Assembly (NCBI GenBank): GCA_027345195.1
Contig: DAHWIJ010000033.1
Location: 62,001-126,000, forward strand
Reading direction: 5' to 3'
Length of the DNA: 64,000 bases
From: GCA-001856825 sp021797855
GTDB lineage: Archaea > Thermoplasmatota > Thermoplasmata > Thermoplasmatales > GCA-001856825
The translations under genes and the position numbers were made by a program. The notes under the pieces are model-generated. The model ran no database searches. It worked only from the letters and a program-made list of their open reading frames with translations, and was not told the origin of the DNA. This document shows positions 1-7,693 of the stretch, piece by piece (position 1 is the first letter of the stretch; the number at the start of each line of letters is the position of its first letter).

Positions 1-71
1 AATTGGAAGTAAAAATATTTCAGGTCCTTCTGGTCTGATATTTTGATGATCTCCTTCTCGTCATAGGCCAT
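1..71 (-). CDS. 5' end of an unidentified gene running off the left edge
   Basis: Reading leftward from an ATG at 71 there are 23 open codons before the window ends, giving a lysine-rich, hydrophilic start (MAYDEKEIIKIS...). An AT-rich TATA-like stretch lies about 25-30 bases upstream, at roughly 93-105, which fits the leaderless promoters seen at many genes in this window. The fragment is too short to name. It would be divergent from the dehydrogenase at 219. The start is inferred from spacing only. Confidence 0.4.
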   Translation of the reverse strand, partial: MAYDEKEIIKISDQKDLKYFYFQ

Positions 72-218
72 GAAATGTCAATGCCTCCACGATTTAAGTT
101 TTTTCTTAATCCGAGGAACGATCATCCTCCGGAAAACTGAAGAGATTTTATCAGTTGCAAACTCTTGATCAGCTTTTCTTTCACCAAGATTTAATTATCT
201 TTGTGTAGATTTGAGAAT

Positions 219-1178
219 GTGAAAGCAATAGTGATTAGACAGCCTGGAGGATTTGAAAATACTAAAGTAGAAGACGTGGAAAAACCTAAGGGACCAATTA
301 CTGTACGGGTAACTTACGCGGGTTTGAATCCGGTGGACATAAACGTCGTACTGGGAAAGGTGAACTACACCATCTCGCCTTACCCGCACATCCCGGGAGC
401 CGAATTCGTTGGGATAGTCGAGAGAGTACAGAATTCGAAGAAATTCAAGATTGGTGACAGGGTTGTTGTCTACCCGAGGGTATATGACCAAACATGCGAC
501 AGGTGCAGGGGTGGGATGGAAGAACTCTGCAGGAACGGAAGCGTCATGGGAGTTGGGTGCAATGGGGGGTTCTCAGAATACTTCGCCACTGATGAGGCCC
601 ATTTGGAACACATACCGGATTCAATGAGTTTTGAAGATGTGGTATCTCTTCCTGTAGGTGGATTAACCGCTTATCATGCTCTAAAGAGAGCGGGTCTGAA
701 GCAGGGGGAAAAACTGCTGGTAGTAGGTGCCTCGGGTAACACTGGGACGTATGCTGTCGCATTAGGAAAGCTAATGGGAGCAGAGGTGTACTATTCCTCA
801 AGGAAGAAGCTAGTCGAGGATTATGGTTCGGTTGAATGGAAGAATGAAAAGGTTGATGTGATAGTTAACTCCCTTGGGACAGAGGCATGGGAACCCTATG
901 TTGATTTCCTTGACACGAGCGGAAGGGTGGTCACATTCGGAACCCTAACCGGAAAGGAAGTAAAGCTTAATATTGCTCACCTTTATACTGGAGAGAGATC
1001 TATCATCGGCTCGACAGCAGGGTCCCGCAGGGAGTTTAGCGAGCTGATAGAACTTGCTCACAAAAATAACATTAAGAGCAGAGTATGGAAAACATTCAAA
1101 CTAGAGGATTATAATACGGCCATAGGGGAATATGGAAAGCGGGAGGGAAGGATAGTTCTCAAGGTATCAGAGGGCTGA
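219..1178 (+). CDS. MDR-superfamily zinc-type alcohol dehydrogenase / quinone oxidoreductase-like protein
   Basis: Medium-chain dehydrogenase/reductase of about 319 residues, presumably a cytosolic NAD(P)H-dependent oxidoreductase. The N-terminal GroES-like domain holds PHIPGAEFVG. The Rossmann motif GASGNTGTYAV follows near residue 170. A cysteine cluster, CDRC...LC, near residue 90 retains three of the usual four structural-zinc cysteines. The catalytic Cys of classical zinc alcohol dehydrogenases (GxCGTD) is replaced by NPVD, so zinc-dependent alcohol oxidation is doubtful. The GTG at 219 is preferred over an upstream TTG at 201, because it gives the usual MKAIVI start and sits about 25 bases after the TATA-like tttaattatc at 190-199. 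The substrate is unknown. Confidence 0.85.
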   Translation: MKAIVIRQPGGFENTKVEDVEKPKGPITVRVTYAGLNPVDINVVLGKVNYTISPYPHIPGAEFVGIVERVQNSKKFKIGDRVVVYPRVYDQTCDRCRGGMEELCRNGSVMGVGCNGGFSEYFATDEAHLEHIPDSMSFEDVVSLPVGGLTAYHALKRAGLKQGEKLLVVGASGNTGTYAVALGKLMGAEVYYSSRKKLVEDYGSVEWKNEKVDVIVNSLGTEAWEPYVDFLDTSGRVVTFGTLTGKEVKLNIAHLYTGERSIIGSTAGSRREFSELIELAHKNNIKSRVWKTFKLEDYNTAIGEYGKREGRIVLKVSEG

Positions 1179-1326
1179 GTTCCTCACTCTCTCACCTCTC
1201 AGGTTACCACAACAGAAGTGGTATGACCTTTCAAGGACATGTCCTCGAGGGTGGGTAGTCCAAATCTGACCTAGAATCAATATCTGGCCGCACGATCCAA
1301 ATAATAGGAGTGCTTGATATCAGGGG

Positions 1327-1932
1327 CTATATCACCATCTTTGCGTCTATGATGAGGTAATCGTCCTCGTATAGAAATACAGGGTTGAAATCTACCTGTG
1401 AGAAATCCAAATTCTCAGCAAAATCTGAAACTTTGAGGAGCAAATCGACAAGTACCCTCCTATCAGACTTTAGCCCCCTATAACCATCAAGGAGGTTGCC
1501 ATATTTCAGTTCTGTGATGACATCCTCTGCATCAAACCTATCTATGGGCACTCTTTTAAACGTGACGTCCTTTATGAGTTCCGAGTAATATCCCCCCACA
1601 CCGAACATTAGAAGCTTTCCGAACTGATTGTCATTAACAAGCCCTATTATCACTTCAATTCCTTTTTTTGCCATCTCTTCCACATATAGGACCTCCCCTG
1701 GAAACTTGGATTTCATGATACCCAGCGTTACCTCCAGTTCCTCCATACTCTTTATATCACTAACCACGGCCCCTATCTCGGTTTTGTGTGTTATGTTCGC
1801 TGAGCTCACCTTTAGGACTGCCGGGAACCTGCCTTCGTAATCTCGCGGTTCCAGAACAACAGATCGTCTTGGTTGCTTGAAATTCAGTTTGTCAAGCATC
1901 TCTTTGAACTCAAGTTCAGGGACAACAGTCAC
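1327..1932 (-). CDS. acdB: Acyl/acetyl-CoA synthetase (ADP-forming), beta subunit
   Basis: ATP-grasp beta subunit of about 201 residues, small like other archaeal stand-alone beta subunits. With the alpha subunit it converts acyl-CoA, ADP and phosphate to the acid, CoA and ATP, which is the main substrate-level phosphorylation step in archaeal fermentation of sugars and amino acids. The segment FPAVLKVSSANITHKTEIG matches the nucleotide-binding start of the ATP-grasp domain, and VDFNPVFLYEDDYLIIDAK is the typical C-terminal metal-site region. Its ATG overlaps the acdA stop (ATGA), indicating translational coupling. Acetyl- versus branched- or aryl-acyl preference cannot be read from the sequence. 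Confidence 0.93.
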   Translation of the reverse strand: MTVVPELEFKEMLDKLNFKQPRRSVVLEPRDYEGRFPAVLKVSSANITHKTEIGAVVSDIKSMEELEVTLGIMKSKFPGEVLYVEEMAKKGIEVIIGLVNDNQFGKLLMFGVGGYYSELIKDVTFKRVPIDRFDAEDVITELKYGNLLDGYRGLKSDRRVLVDLLLKVSDFAENLDFSQVDFNPVFLYEDDYLIIDAKMVI

Positions 1933-3308
1933 CTTTCAAACCTCCTCAGGTATACCCCCCGTTCCCGGAGGGCAGAGAGAGCCGTAACTGCCCTAGATAT
2001 AGATGGGTAGGCAGCTACTCCTCTAGAGGCAATCTTTCTTAGTGCGTCTCTTGAGTACAAACCTCCTATCACACCAACCACTATCGGTATCTTACCAACA
2101 GTGTTGAACTTGGCAAGGTATGAAATTATCTCTTCAGTTACCCCGTAAGTCTGGAAGAGGACGAATGCAAGGATTGCATCATACTCCCCTGACCTTTCAA
2201 GTTCTTCAATTACTCCTTCGTACTGGAGGTTCGTTGCCTCAGCCGTCATGTCAATTGGATTGTACGGCGATCCAATGCTTGAGATTTTACTTCCTAATCT
2301 AGAAGATAAGGAGTCAGAGGGCCTATTTACTATGAACCCGTTCTTTTCCAGAAGGTCTGTTGCTATAACGCCCACCCCTCCGGCAGAAGATACTACTGCT
2401 ATCCTCTTCCCTTTCAGGGGTTTGGAAAAAGAGAGGGCGGACGCGATGTCAATCAGTTCAGTCTCATCATTGGCCAAAATTATTCCGCTCTGCCTGAATA
2501 TTCCTCTTAGGGAGAAGCTTGTCCTCAGTAATGAACCCGTGTGTAAGGAAGTGGCTCGAATTCCTGCCTCAGTCTGCCCGCCCTTCAGAACCACTATACC
2601 TTTTTTTGTTGAAATTCTCTTACTCTCGCTGAGAAAACTGTCAACCTCTTCGATCTTTTCCAGATACAACGCGATAGATTTTGTCCTGTCGTCATTACCT
2701 AAGACCGAAAGCATTTCAGTTTCGTCCACATCTATTTCATTCCCCAGAGAAATGAAGGAGGAGAAGCCGATCCCTGCATCTGAAAATTTATCCATGGTTA
2801 GCAGGCCAAGCGCTCCGCTCTGCGAGATAAAGCCTATTCCCCCATCAGAAGGAAACTGGCTCTTACCCTCGGTGGTGAGTGCGGTGTTAAGCCCAATCCT
2901 TGGTATGATAACTCCAACGCAGTTAGGTCCTATTATCCTCGTTCCGTGCTTGGATGCCTCTTTCATCATCTTGATCTCTAGGAGTTTTCCCTCCCTTCCC
3001 TGTTCACCAAACCCACCTGCAACGGGTATGCAAATTTTACAGCCTCTTGTTGCAAGGGACCTGACCGCCTCAACAGCCTTTTCTGCAGGAAGAGAAACTA
3101 CCCCGAGATCAACAGGATGCGGTATCAATTCTACGCTTCTGTAACACTTTATCCCCTCTATCTCCTCTGCATACGGGTGAACCAGGAAGATTTCCCCCTT
3201 GAATGCTTTCATTATGTTCTTAAGAACAGTATTCCCTACCTTCCCTTCCTCTCTCGACGCGCCTATAAGACAAACGGATTTAATTGAGAATATATCGGTT
3301 AGACTCAT
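1929..3308 (-). CDS. acdA: Acyl/acetyl-CoA synthetase (ADP-forming), alpha subunit
   Basis: Alpha subunit, 459 residues, of the NDP-forming acyl-CoA synthetase, related to succinyl-CoA synthetase. An N-terminal CoA-binding Rossmann domain (SVCLIGASREEGKVGN) is followed by two CoA-ligase domains (GPNCVG; FISQSGALG). The sequence SLHTGS near residue 257 supplies the phosphorylated histidine expected of the family. It works with the beta subunit encoded just downstream. Both junctions in this three-gene operon are ATGA overlaps: with the 94-residue protein upstream (3305-3308) and with acdB downstream (1929-1932). Confidence 0.94.
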   Translation of the reverse strand: MSLTDIFSIKSVCLIGASREEGKVGNTVLKNIMKAFKGEIFLVHPYAEEIEGIKCYRSVELIPHPVDLGVVSLPAEKAVEAVRSLATRGCKICIPVAGGFGEQGREGKLLEIKMMKEASKHGTRIIGPNCVGVIIPRIGLNTALTTEGKSQFPSDGGIGFISQSGALGLLTMDKFSDAGIGFSSFISLGNEIDVDETEMLSVLGNDDRTKSIALYLEKIEEVDSFLSESKRISTKKGIVVLKGGQTEAGIRATSLHTGSLLRTSFSLRGIFRQSGIILANDETELIDIASALSFSKPLKGKRIAVVSSAGGVGVIATDLLEKNGFIVNRPSDSLSSRLGSKISSIGSPYNPIDMTAEATNLQYEGVIEELERSGEYDAILAFVLFQTYGVTEEIISYLAKFNTVGKIPIVVGVIGGLYSRDALRKIASRGVAAYPSISRAVTALSALRERGVYLRRFER

Positions 3309-3589
3309 AGTTTAGAAATCAACTTCTTTCTTTCCTTGGCTGAGTATCCTGTAACATCTTCCAGGAATTGGTTGTATAATTTCACTATCTTCTCCTGGTC
3401 TTCCCCCGGGGATGTCTTAGTCTCCACGGATATCTCCTTCCTCCCCGTGACCTCGGCTGTGAGTTCAAAGGATTTGGAATATGAGGAAACATATCTCCCA
3501 TTTTCCTTAACAACTTTTCCAAAAAATTCCTTCATCTTTGACTCAAGCTGCTGTTCTGTGACCTCTTTTTTGCAGGGATATTTTCGCAT
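3305..3589 (-). CDS. Small conserved-looking hypothetical protein, first gene of the acd operon
   Basis: A 94-residue basic, soluble protein that I do not recognise. It begins MRKYPCKKEV and ends with a lysine-rich helix. A predicted alternation of helix and strand (SFELTAEV, KEISVETKT) suggests a small alpha/beta fold. Its stop overlaps the acdA start (ATGA), so it is cotranscribed and coupled with the ADP-forming synthetase, which makes random ORF status unlikely. A TATA-like element at about 3608-3622 lies roughly 27 bases before the ATG, so the operon transcript is probably leaderless. No function is assigned. Confidence 0.7.
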   Translation of the reverse strand: MRKYPCKKEVTEQQLESKMKEFFGKVVKENGRYVSSYSKSFELTAEVTGRKEISVETKTSPGEDQEKIVKLYNQFLEDVTGYSAKERKKLISKL

Positions 3590-4043
3590 CTTACCTGAAT
3601 GCCTTGAGTTATTAAATTATGACGGGTACGTGGGGAACCATTTGGCGGTAATTTGGATGTTGACGGAGCCTTGTATAAAAGGTTAGATATTCGAATCAGT
3701 ATTTGCAGTATTCGGACCTTCAAATACCCTTTCTAATTATTGCATGATGATGAGAAGAATGGTCAAAGGGAGAATATGTCCAGTTCATTATTCGAACAGA
3801 ACAAATGACCATCTTACGTTAGAGTAGACGTCAACGTGACCAGTTACGTCAATCGGACAATAGAGGAGAGTGACAAAGGAGAGGTAGAGTCACGACGGGA
3901 TGCCGAGCAGGCTGATAAAAAAATAAACTTCCACTAATAGGGGATTGTGAGGTAACAGAACCGTGAAACCATCGTGTTATCCTATTATATATGACCACAG
4001 GCCTATTCCCCCTTGTATTTTTCTTCAGAAAATATAGATAAAA
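3590..4043. other. Intergenic stretch without a recognised gene
   Basis: This 454-base gap lies between the acd operon, which reads away from it leftward, and the 3' end of the cupredoxin gene. It holds the acd operon promoter near 3608-3622. I found no tRNA, no long ORF and no clear structured RNA. A run of A residues near 3918 and scattered stops indicate non-coding DNA. Confidence 0.4.
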
Positions 4044-4703
4044 TTAGTAGATGTAGAATGTCCCAGTCATCCACCCCGGAGTGACCATAGAGCCTCCCCA
4101 CCCCGAAGGGCCAGTACCGCAGGGAGCCATACACTGCCAAATGTACGAGCCGGTAGAATTAGCGTAAAACTTTGCAATTTCTGTGAATCCACCCTCAACG
4201 GGTATATTGAGTCCTATCTGAGCTACGGTTATGGTGTGTGCAATGTTCCCTGCTGGAATCGAGGAAACATTTGCTCCCCAGTTTCCCATCATCTGCATAG
4301 AGGAGGAGTTTCCCATCATCCCTGTGGCCGAAGTACCATTTATGAGGGTTATGACATTTCCAACTGTGCCCGTAACATTAGAATACATAGCAGGAGTACC
4401 TGCAGTAGGCGTATCATAGGAAATCACGGTAAGCACAATTAGAGTGTGCGAAGGTAGAGATATATTTATTGCAGGGAGGAGGTATCCATTACTTACAATG
4501 AAGAACCTAGGTTGCATCGTGTTGTTCATGGAATTGTTCATCGTTTCAAGAAGTGTAATGTAATAGACACCTCCTTCTGTTCCGTTACCGTGTGGTGAAG
4601 ATGAAATTTCGCTTACGCTCTTGTAGTATGCAGCACCTACGCTTACGCCACCGATTATTACTATGACCACTATCAGTGCGTAGAAAGTCTTTTCAGACAT
4701 CAT
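4044..4703 (-). CDS. Membrane-anchored cupredoxin-like protein with a CuA-like C-terminal motif
   Basis: About 220 residues: an N-terminal membrane anchor (SEKTFYALIVVIVIIGG) and a long outward-facing beta-rich domain. The C-terminus carries WQCMAPCG followed by WGGSM and GWMTG, that is, a Cys-x3-Cys pair and a Met, with an earlier His in AHTITV. Cupredoxins and cytochrome oxidase subunit II use such residues to hold copper and pass electrons outside the membrane. It is a clear paralogue of the protein at 23877-24626, sharing the SEKTFYA anchor and the CxxPCG...GGxM...GWMTG tail. I chose ATG 4703 from that comparison; the longer TTG-initiated version adds an implausible extra segment. Unlike its paralogue it stands alone. 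It could also be called sulfocyanin- or CoxB-like. Confidence 0.7.
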   Translation of the reverse strand: MMSEKTFYALIVVIVIIGGVSVGAAYYKSVSEISSSPHGNGTEGGVYYITLLETMNNSMNNTMQPRFFIVSNGYLLPAINISLPSHTLIVLTVISYDTPTAGTPAMYSNVTGTVGNVITLINGTSATGMMGNSSSMQMMGNWGANVSSIPAGNIAHTITVAQIGLNIPVEGGFTEIAKFYANSTGSYIWQCMAPCGTGPSGWGGSMVTPGWMTGTFYIY

Positions 4704-4939
4704 CAACTTCTTTATACATCCCAAAATAATAAGAATTACTAACAAACGAAGGGTGGTCTAATATTTGGTGTGGATATTCGAAAAAACTCCCTTGTGTACC
4801 CCCTAGCTGAGTTTCTCTTCCGGGTAAATATTAAAAGGTCATAATCTAGACCCCACAGTCACGCTATAAATGTTTTCTACTAATTAAGCAAGTGAAGTAA
4901 TCCTTTGAATACCGACCTCTGAAAATAGCAGATAGGAGC

Positions 4940-4975
4940 GACTCCAGTAGGTTGGTCGGAGTCCAACCTATAAAT
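4940..4975 (+). promoter_or_regulatory. Nested inverted repeats abutting a TATA-like box upstream of the thermosome gene
   Basis: AGGTTGG at 4949-4955 is perfectly inverted at 4963-4969 (CCAACCT), and GACTCC at 4940-4945 pairs with GGAGTC at 4958-4963. The second arm runs straight into the TATA-like ctataaat at 4968-4975. A second TATA-like ctataaatg lies at 4863-4871. This could be an operator for stress control of the chaperonin or a promoter for a short RNA. The rest of the 4704-5070 gap shows no gene. Confidence 0.35.
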
Positions 4976-5028
4976 GTGTCCCTAGCCTTTATCGGTAAAC
5001 ATTACATTACCCCCCAGGAAACCTGAAA

Positions 5029-5037
5029 TTTATATAG
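5029..5037 (+). promoter_or_regulatory. Probable TATA box of the thermosome gene
   Basis: The sequence tttatatag lies about 34-42 bases before the ATG at 5071, which would place transcription start near 5058. The short leader would hold the GGTGA ribosome-binding site at 5060-5064. Confidence 0.5.
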
Positions 5038-5070
5038 AAGAACGAGTTACCGTTTTAGGGTGAAAATCAG

Positions 5071-6729
5071 ATGTTGTCAGGACAAATCCCTATTCTAGTA
5101 TTAAAAGAGGGTTCAACTCGAGAATCCGGAAAAGATGCTCAAAGAAATAATATTGAAGCCGCAAAGGCGATTGCAGATACGGTAAAATCAGCGCTTGGTC
5201 CAAAAGGTATGGACAAGATGCTGGTCGATTCCTTGGGGGATATCACAATTTCAAACGATGGTGCCACCATAATGAAGCAGATGGATGTCGACCATCCCAC
5301 AGCGAAGATGATCATCGAGATAGCGAAGGGCCAGGATCAAGAGGTCGGAGATGGCACAACTACCGCTGTAGTAATAGCCGGAGAGCTGCTAAAGCAGGCA
5401 GAACTTCTCTTAGACCAGAATGTCCATCCTACGGTCATAGCGAATGGATACAAACTGGCATCAAACAAGGCTCTAGAAATTCTGTCAAACATCTCTGAGA
5501 AGAAGGTCAGCGACGAGGTTCTGAAGAACATTGCCATGACTGCAATGACAGGGAAGAACGTAGGTGGCGTCACGGACTTTTTAGCTAAGATGGCAGTAAA
5601 GGCCGTAAAAAGCATTGTAGAGGAAAGGGATGGGAAGAAAGTAGTGGATGTCGACAATATTCTCGTTCAGAAGAAGATTGGAGGAGGAATCACCGATTCT
5701 GAGCTCATTGAGGGGGTTGTGATTGACAAGGAAAAGGTTCACCCTAGAATGCCGACCGAGGTAAAGAATTCCAAAATAGCACTGATAGATTCTGGATTAG
5801 AAATCAAGAAGACGGAGATCGATGCCAAAGTTCAGATAACTGACCCAACAAAAATACAAGCATTCCTTGAGCAGGAGGAGGATACGCTCAGGGGAATGGT
5901 GGAGAAGGTTAAGAAATCAGGAGCCAATGTCCTCATGAGCCAGAAGGGAATTGACGATCTCGCACAGCACTTCCTCGCAAAGGAGGGAATATACGCAGTC
6001 AGGAGGGTGAAGAAGAGCGACATGGAAAAGATAGCCAAGGCGACAGGAGCAAAGATCATAACAAACCTGGACGATCTCACGTCAAAGGATTTAGGAACAG
6101 CGGAAAAGACGGAAGAGAGAAAGATCGGCGATGACAGGCTTACATTCATAACTGGCTGCAAGTATCCAAAGTCAGTTTCAATACTAATCAGGGGAGGAAC
6201 GCAGCACACAATTGACGAAGTCGAGAGGGCTCTGCACGATGCACTCAAAGTGGTGGGAGTCGCAATAGAAGACCAGTCCTTCGTAACTGGTGGTGGGGCA
6301 ATCGAAGCAGAACTGGCCTACCAGCTCAAGAAGTATGCACCTACCGTCGGAGGGAGGGAACAACTTGCCATTGAGACGTTTGCAAATGCGCTAGAGGTTG
6401 TACCCAGAACTCTCGCAGAAAACGCTGGGATGGACCCGATAGATTCCCTCTTGAAGCTCCGATCCGAGCACCAGACAGGGAACAAGAATGTGGGAATCGA
6501 TGCTCTAGACGGTTCTGTGGGGGACCTCTTCAAGAAGAATGTCGTAGAACCCGTGAGGGTGAAATCCCACGCAATAGAGAGCGCGACGGAAGTAGCTACG
6601 ATGATACTCAGGATTGACGATGTAATCTCCTCCAAGAAATCGGGAGCCGGAGGGGAGGGCAAGCAGGGCGGAGGAATGCCCCCAGGAATGGGCGGCCCAG
6701 AGGGTATGGGCGGAATGCCCCCTATGTAA
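5071..6729 (+). CDS. thsA: Thermosome subunit (group II chaperonin)
   Basis: Full-length 552-residue group II chaperonin subunit, which assembles into double eight- or nine-membered rings and folds proteins with ATP in the cytosol. Visible signatures are LGPKGMDKM (residues 42-50), NDGATI (62-67), the ATP-binding GDGTTTA (93-99), GGG-AIEAEL and a flexible Gly-Met-rich tail (GGGMPPGMGG). ATG 5071 follows GGTGA with good spacing. It stands on its own promoter. Only one subunit gene lies in this window; whether it is the alpha or beta type cannot be settled without the second copy, so the symbol is provisional. Confidence 0.96.
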   Translation: MLSGQIPILVLKEGSTRESGKDAQRNNIEAAKAIADTVKSALGPKGMDKMLVDSLGDITISNDGATIMKQMDVDHPTAKMIIEIAKGQDQEVGDGTTTAVVIAGELLKQAELLLDQNVHPTVIANGYKLASNKALEILSNISEKKVSDEVLKNIAMTAMTGKNVGGVTDFLAKMAVKAVKSIVEERDGKKVVDVDNILVQKKIGGGITDSELIEGVVIDKEKVHPRMPTEVKNSKIALIDSGLEIKKTEIDAKVQITDPTKIQAFLEQEEDTLRGMVEKVKKSGANVLMSQKGIDDLAQHFLAKEGIYAVRRVKKSDMEKIAKATGAKIITNLDDLTSKDLGTAEKTEERKIGDDRLTFITGCKYPKSVSILIRGGTQHTIDEVERALHDALKVVGVAIEDQSFVTGGGAIEAELAYQLKKYAPTVGGREQLAIETFANALEVVPRTLAENAGMDPIDSLLKLRSEHQTGNKNVGIDALDGSVGDLFKKNVVEPVRVKSHAIESATEVATMILRIDDVISSKKSGAGGEGKQGGGMPPGMGGPEGMGGMPPM

Positions 6730-6742
6730 AGGGGGATTCCTC

Positions 6743-7693
6743 TTGGAACTCGTACTTGGTGAAGAAAAGCAGGAAATTGAGAAGAGGGACTTTGACCTTG
6801 TGATCATAGGAGCGGGAGCTGCAGGTCTCTCGGCTGCGGTCTACGCAACAAGAGCCGGACTCTCCAACGTAGTGATTGACGGTTCTACCGCCGGAGGGCT
6901 GACTCTTGAGGCCCCTCTGGTTGAGAACTACCTCGGATTCACTGAAATCCCTGGCACAGACCTGGCGAAGGAATTCATAGAGCATGCAAGGAACTATACT
7001 AAGATAATAGACAACAACAGGGTAATCTCGATCAAGAAAGGGGATGGATTCACTCTTGAAACAGAAAAGGGTGAGTTCCATACAAAGGCAATTCTATTCG
7101 CCACCGGAACAAAGCACAAGCATCTGGGTATCCCGGGCGAGACTGAGTATTTCGGGAAGGGGGTCAGCTACTGCAGTACGTGTGACGGCTGGCTATTCAA
7201 GAACAAGAAAGTTCTGGTAATAGGCGGAGGCAACTCCGGGGCAATAGCCGCAATTTCTATGAAGAAGATTGTAAAGGACGTTAAGATATTCGAATTCATG
7301 CCGAAGTACATGTGTGAGGATGCCTACGTCAAGCAGATCAATTCGATGGGAATAGAATACAGACGGAACGTTCAGGTTACAGAGATAAAAGGGGACGGGA
7401 AGCTGGTGAAGAGCGTCAAATTCAAGGACAGGGCGACTGGGAAGGAAATGGAGGAAGAATTTGACGGAGTATTCATTTACGTTGGACTTGCCCCGCAGTC
7501 AGAACTGGCGAAATCGATAGGGGTGGAACTGACGGACAGGGGGTATATAAAGGTCGATAGGAGCTGCAGAACTAATGTGGAGAGAGTCTACGCTGCAGGT
7601 GATGTAGCAGGGTCATTCGCTCAGATAGTGGTTGCAGCTTCAGATGGGGCTATAGCGGCAGATTCTTGTTACAGGGATTTATATCTTAAATAA
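6743..7693 (+). CDS. trxB: Thioredoxin-disulfide reductase-like flavoprotein
   Basis: 316-residue FAD protein of the low-Mr thioredoxin reductase family. It has the FAD motif GAGAAG (residues 23-28), the redox pair CSTC (144-147), the pyridine-nucleotide motif GGGNSG (161-166) and the C-terminal FAD motif YAAGDVAG. The HRRxxxR signature for the 2'-phosphate of NADPH is absent: the equivalent segment reads FEFMPKYM. Thermoplasma acidophilum thioredoxin reductase is reported to lack this motif and not to use NADPH, so the electron donor here may likewise be unusual. A TTG start at 6743 is preceded by GGGGGA (6731-6736), and no better start exists before the FAD motif. It follows the thermosome by 13 bases and may be partly cotranscribed with it. 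Confidence 0.92.
   Translation: MELVLGEEKQEIEKRDFDLVIIGAGAAGLSAAVYATRAGLSNVVIDGSTAGGLTLEAPLVENYLGFTEIPGTDLAKEFIEHARNYTKIIDNNRVISIKKGDGFTLETEKGEFHTKAILFATGTKHKHLGIPGETEYFGKGVSYCSTCDGWLFKNKKVLVIGGGNSGAIAAISMKKIVKDVKIFEFMPKYMCEDAYVKQINSMGIEYRRNVQVTEIKGDGKLVKSVKFKDRATGKEMEEEFDGVFIYVGLAPQSELAKSIGVELTDRGYIKVDRSCRTNVERVYAAGDVAGSFAQIVVAASDGAIAADSCYRDLYLK

Noticed and set aside
2248..3144. 298-codon plus-strand frame
   Set aside because: Antisense shadow of acdA; Ser/Pro-rich with no domain.
3744..3915. Possible C/D-box small RNA (tgatgatga near 3745, ctga near 3911)
   Set aside because: The boxes are about 165 bases apart, far beyond a normal C/D guide RNA, and no D'/C' pair lies between.
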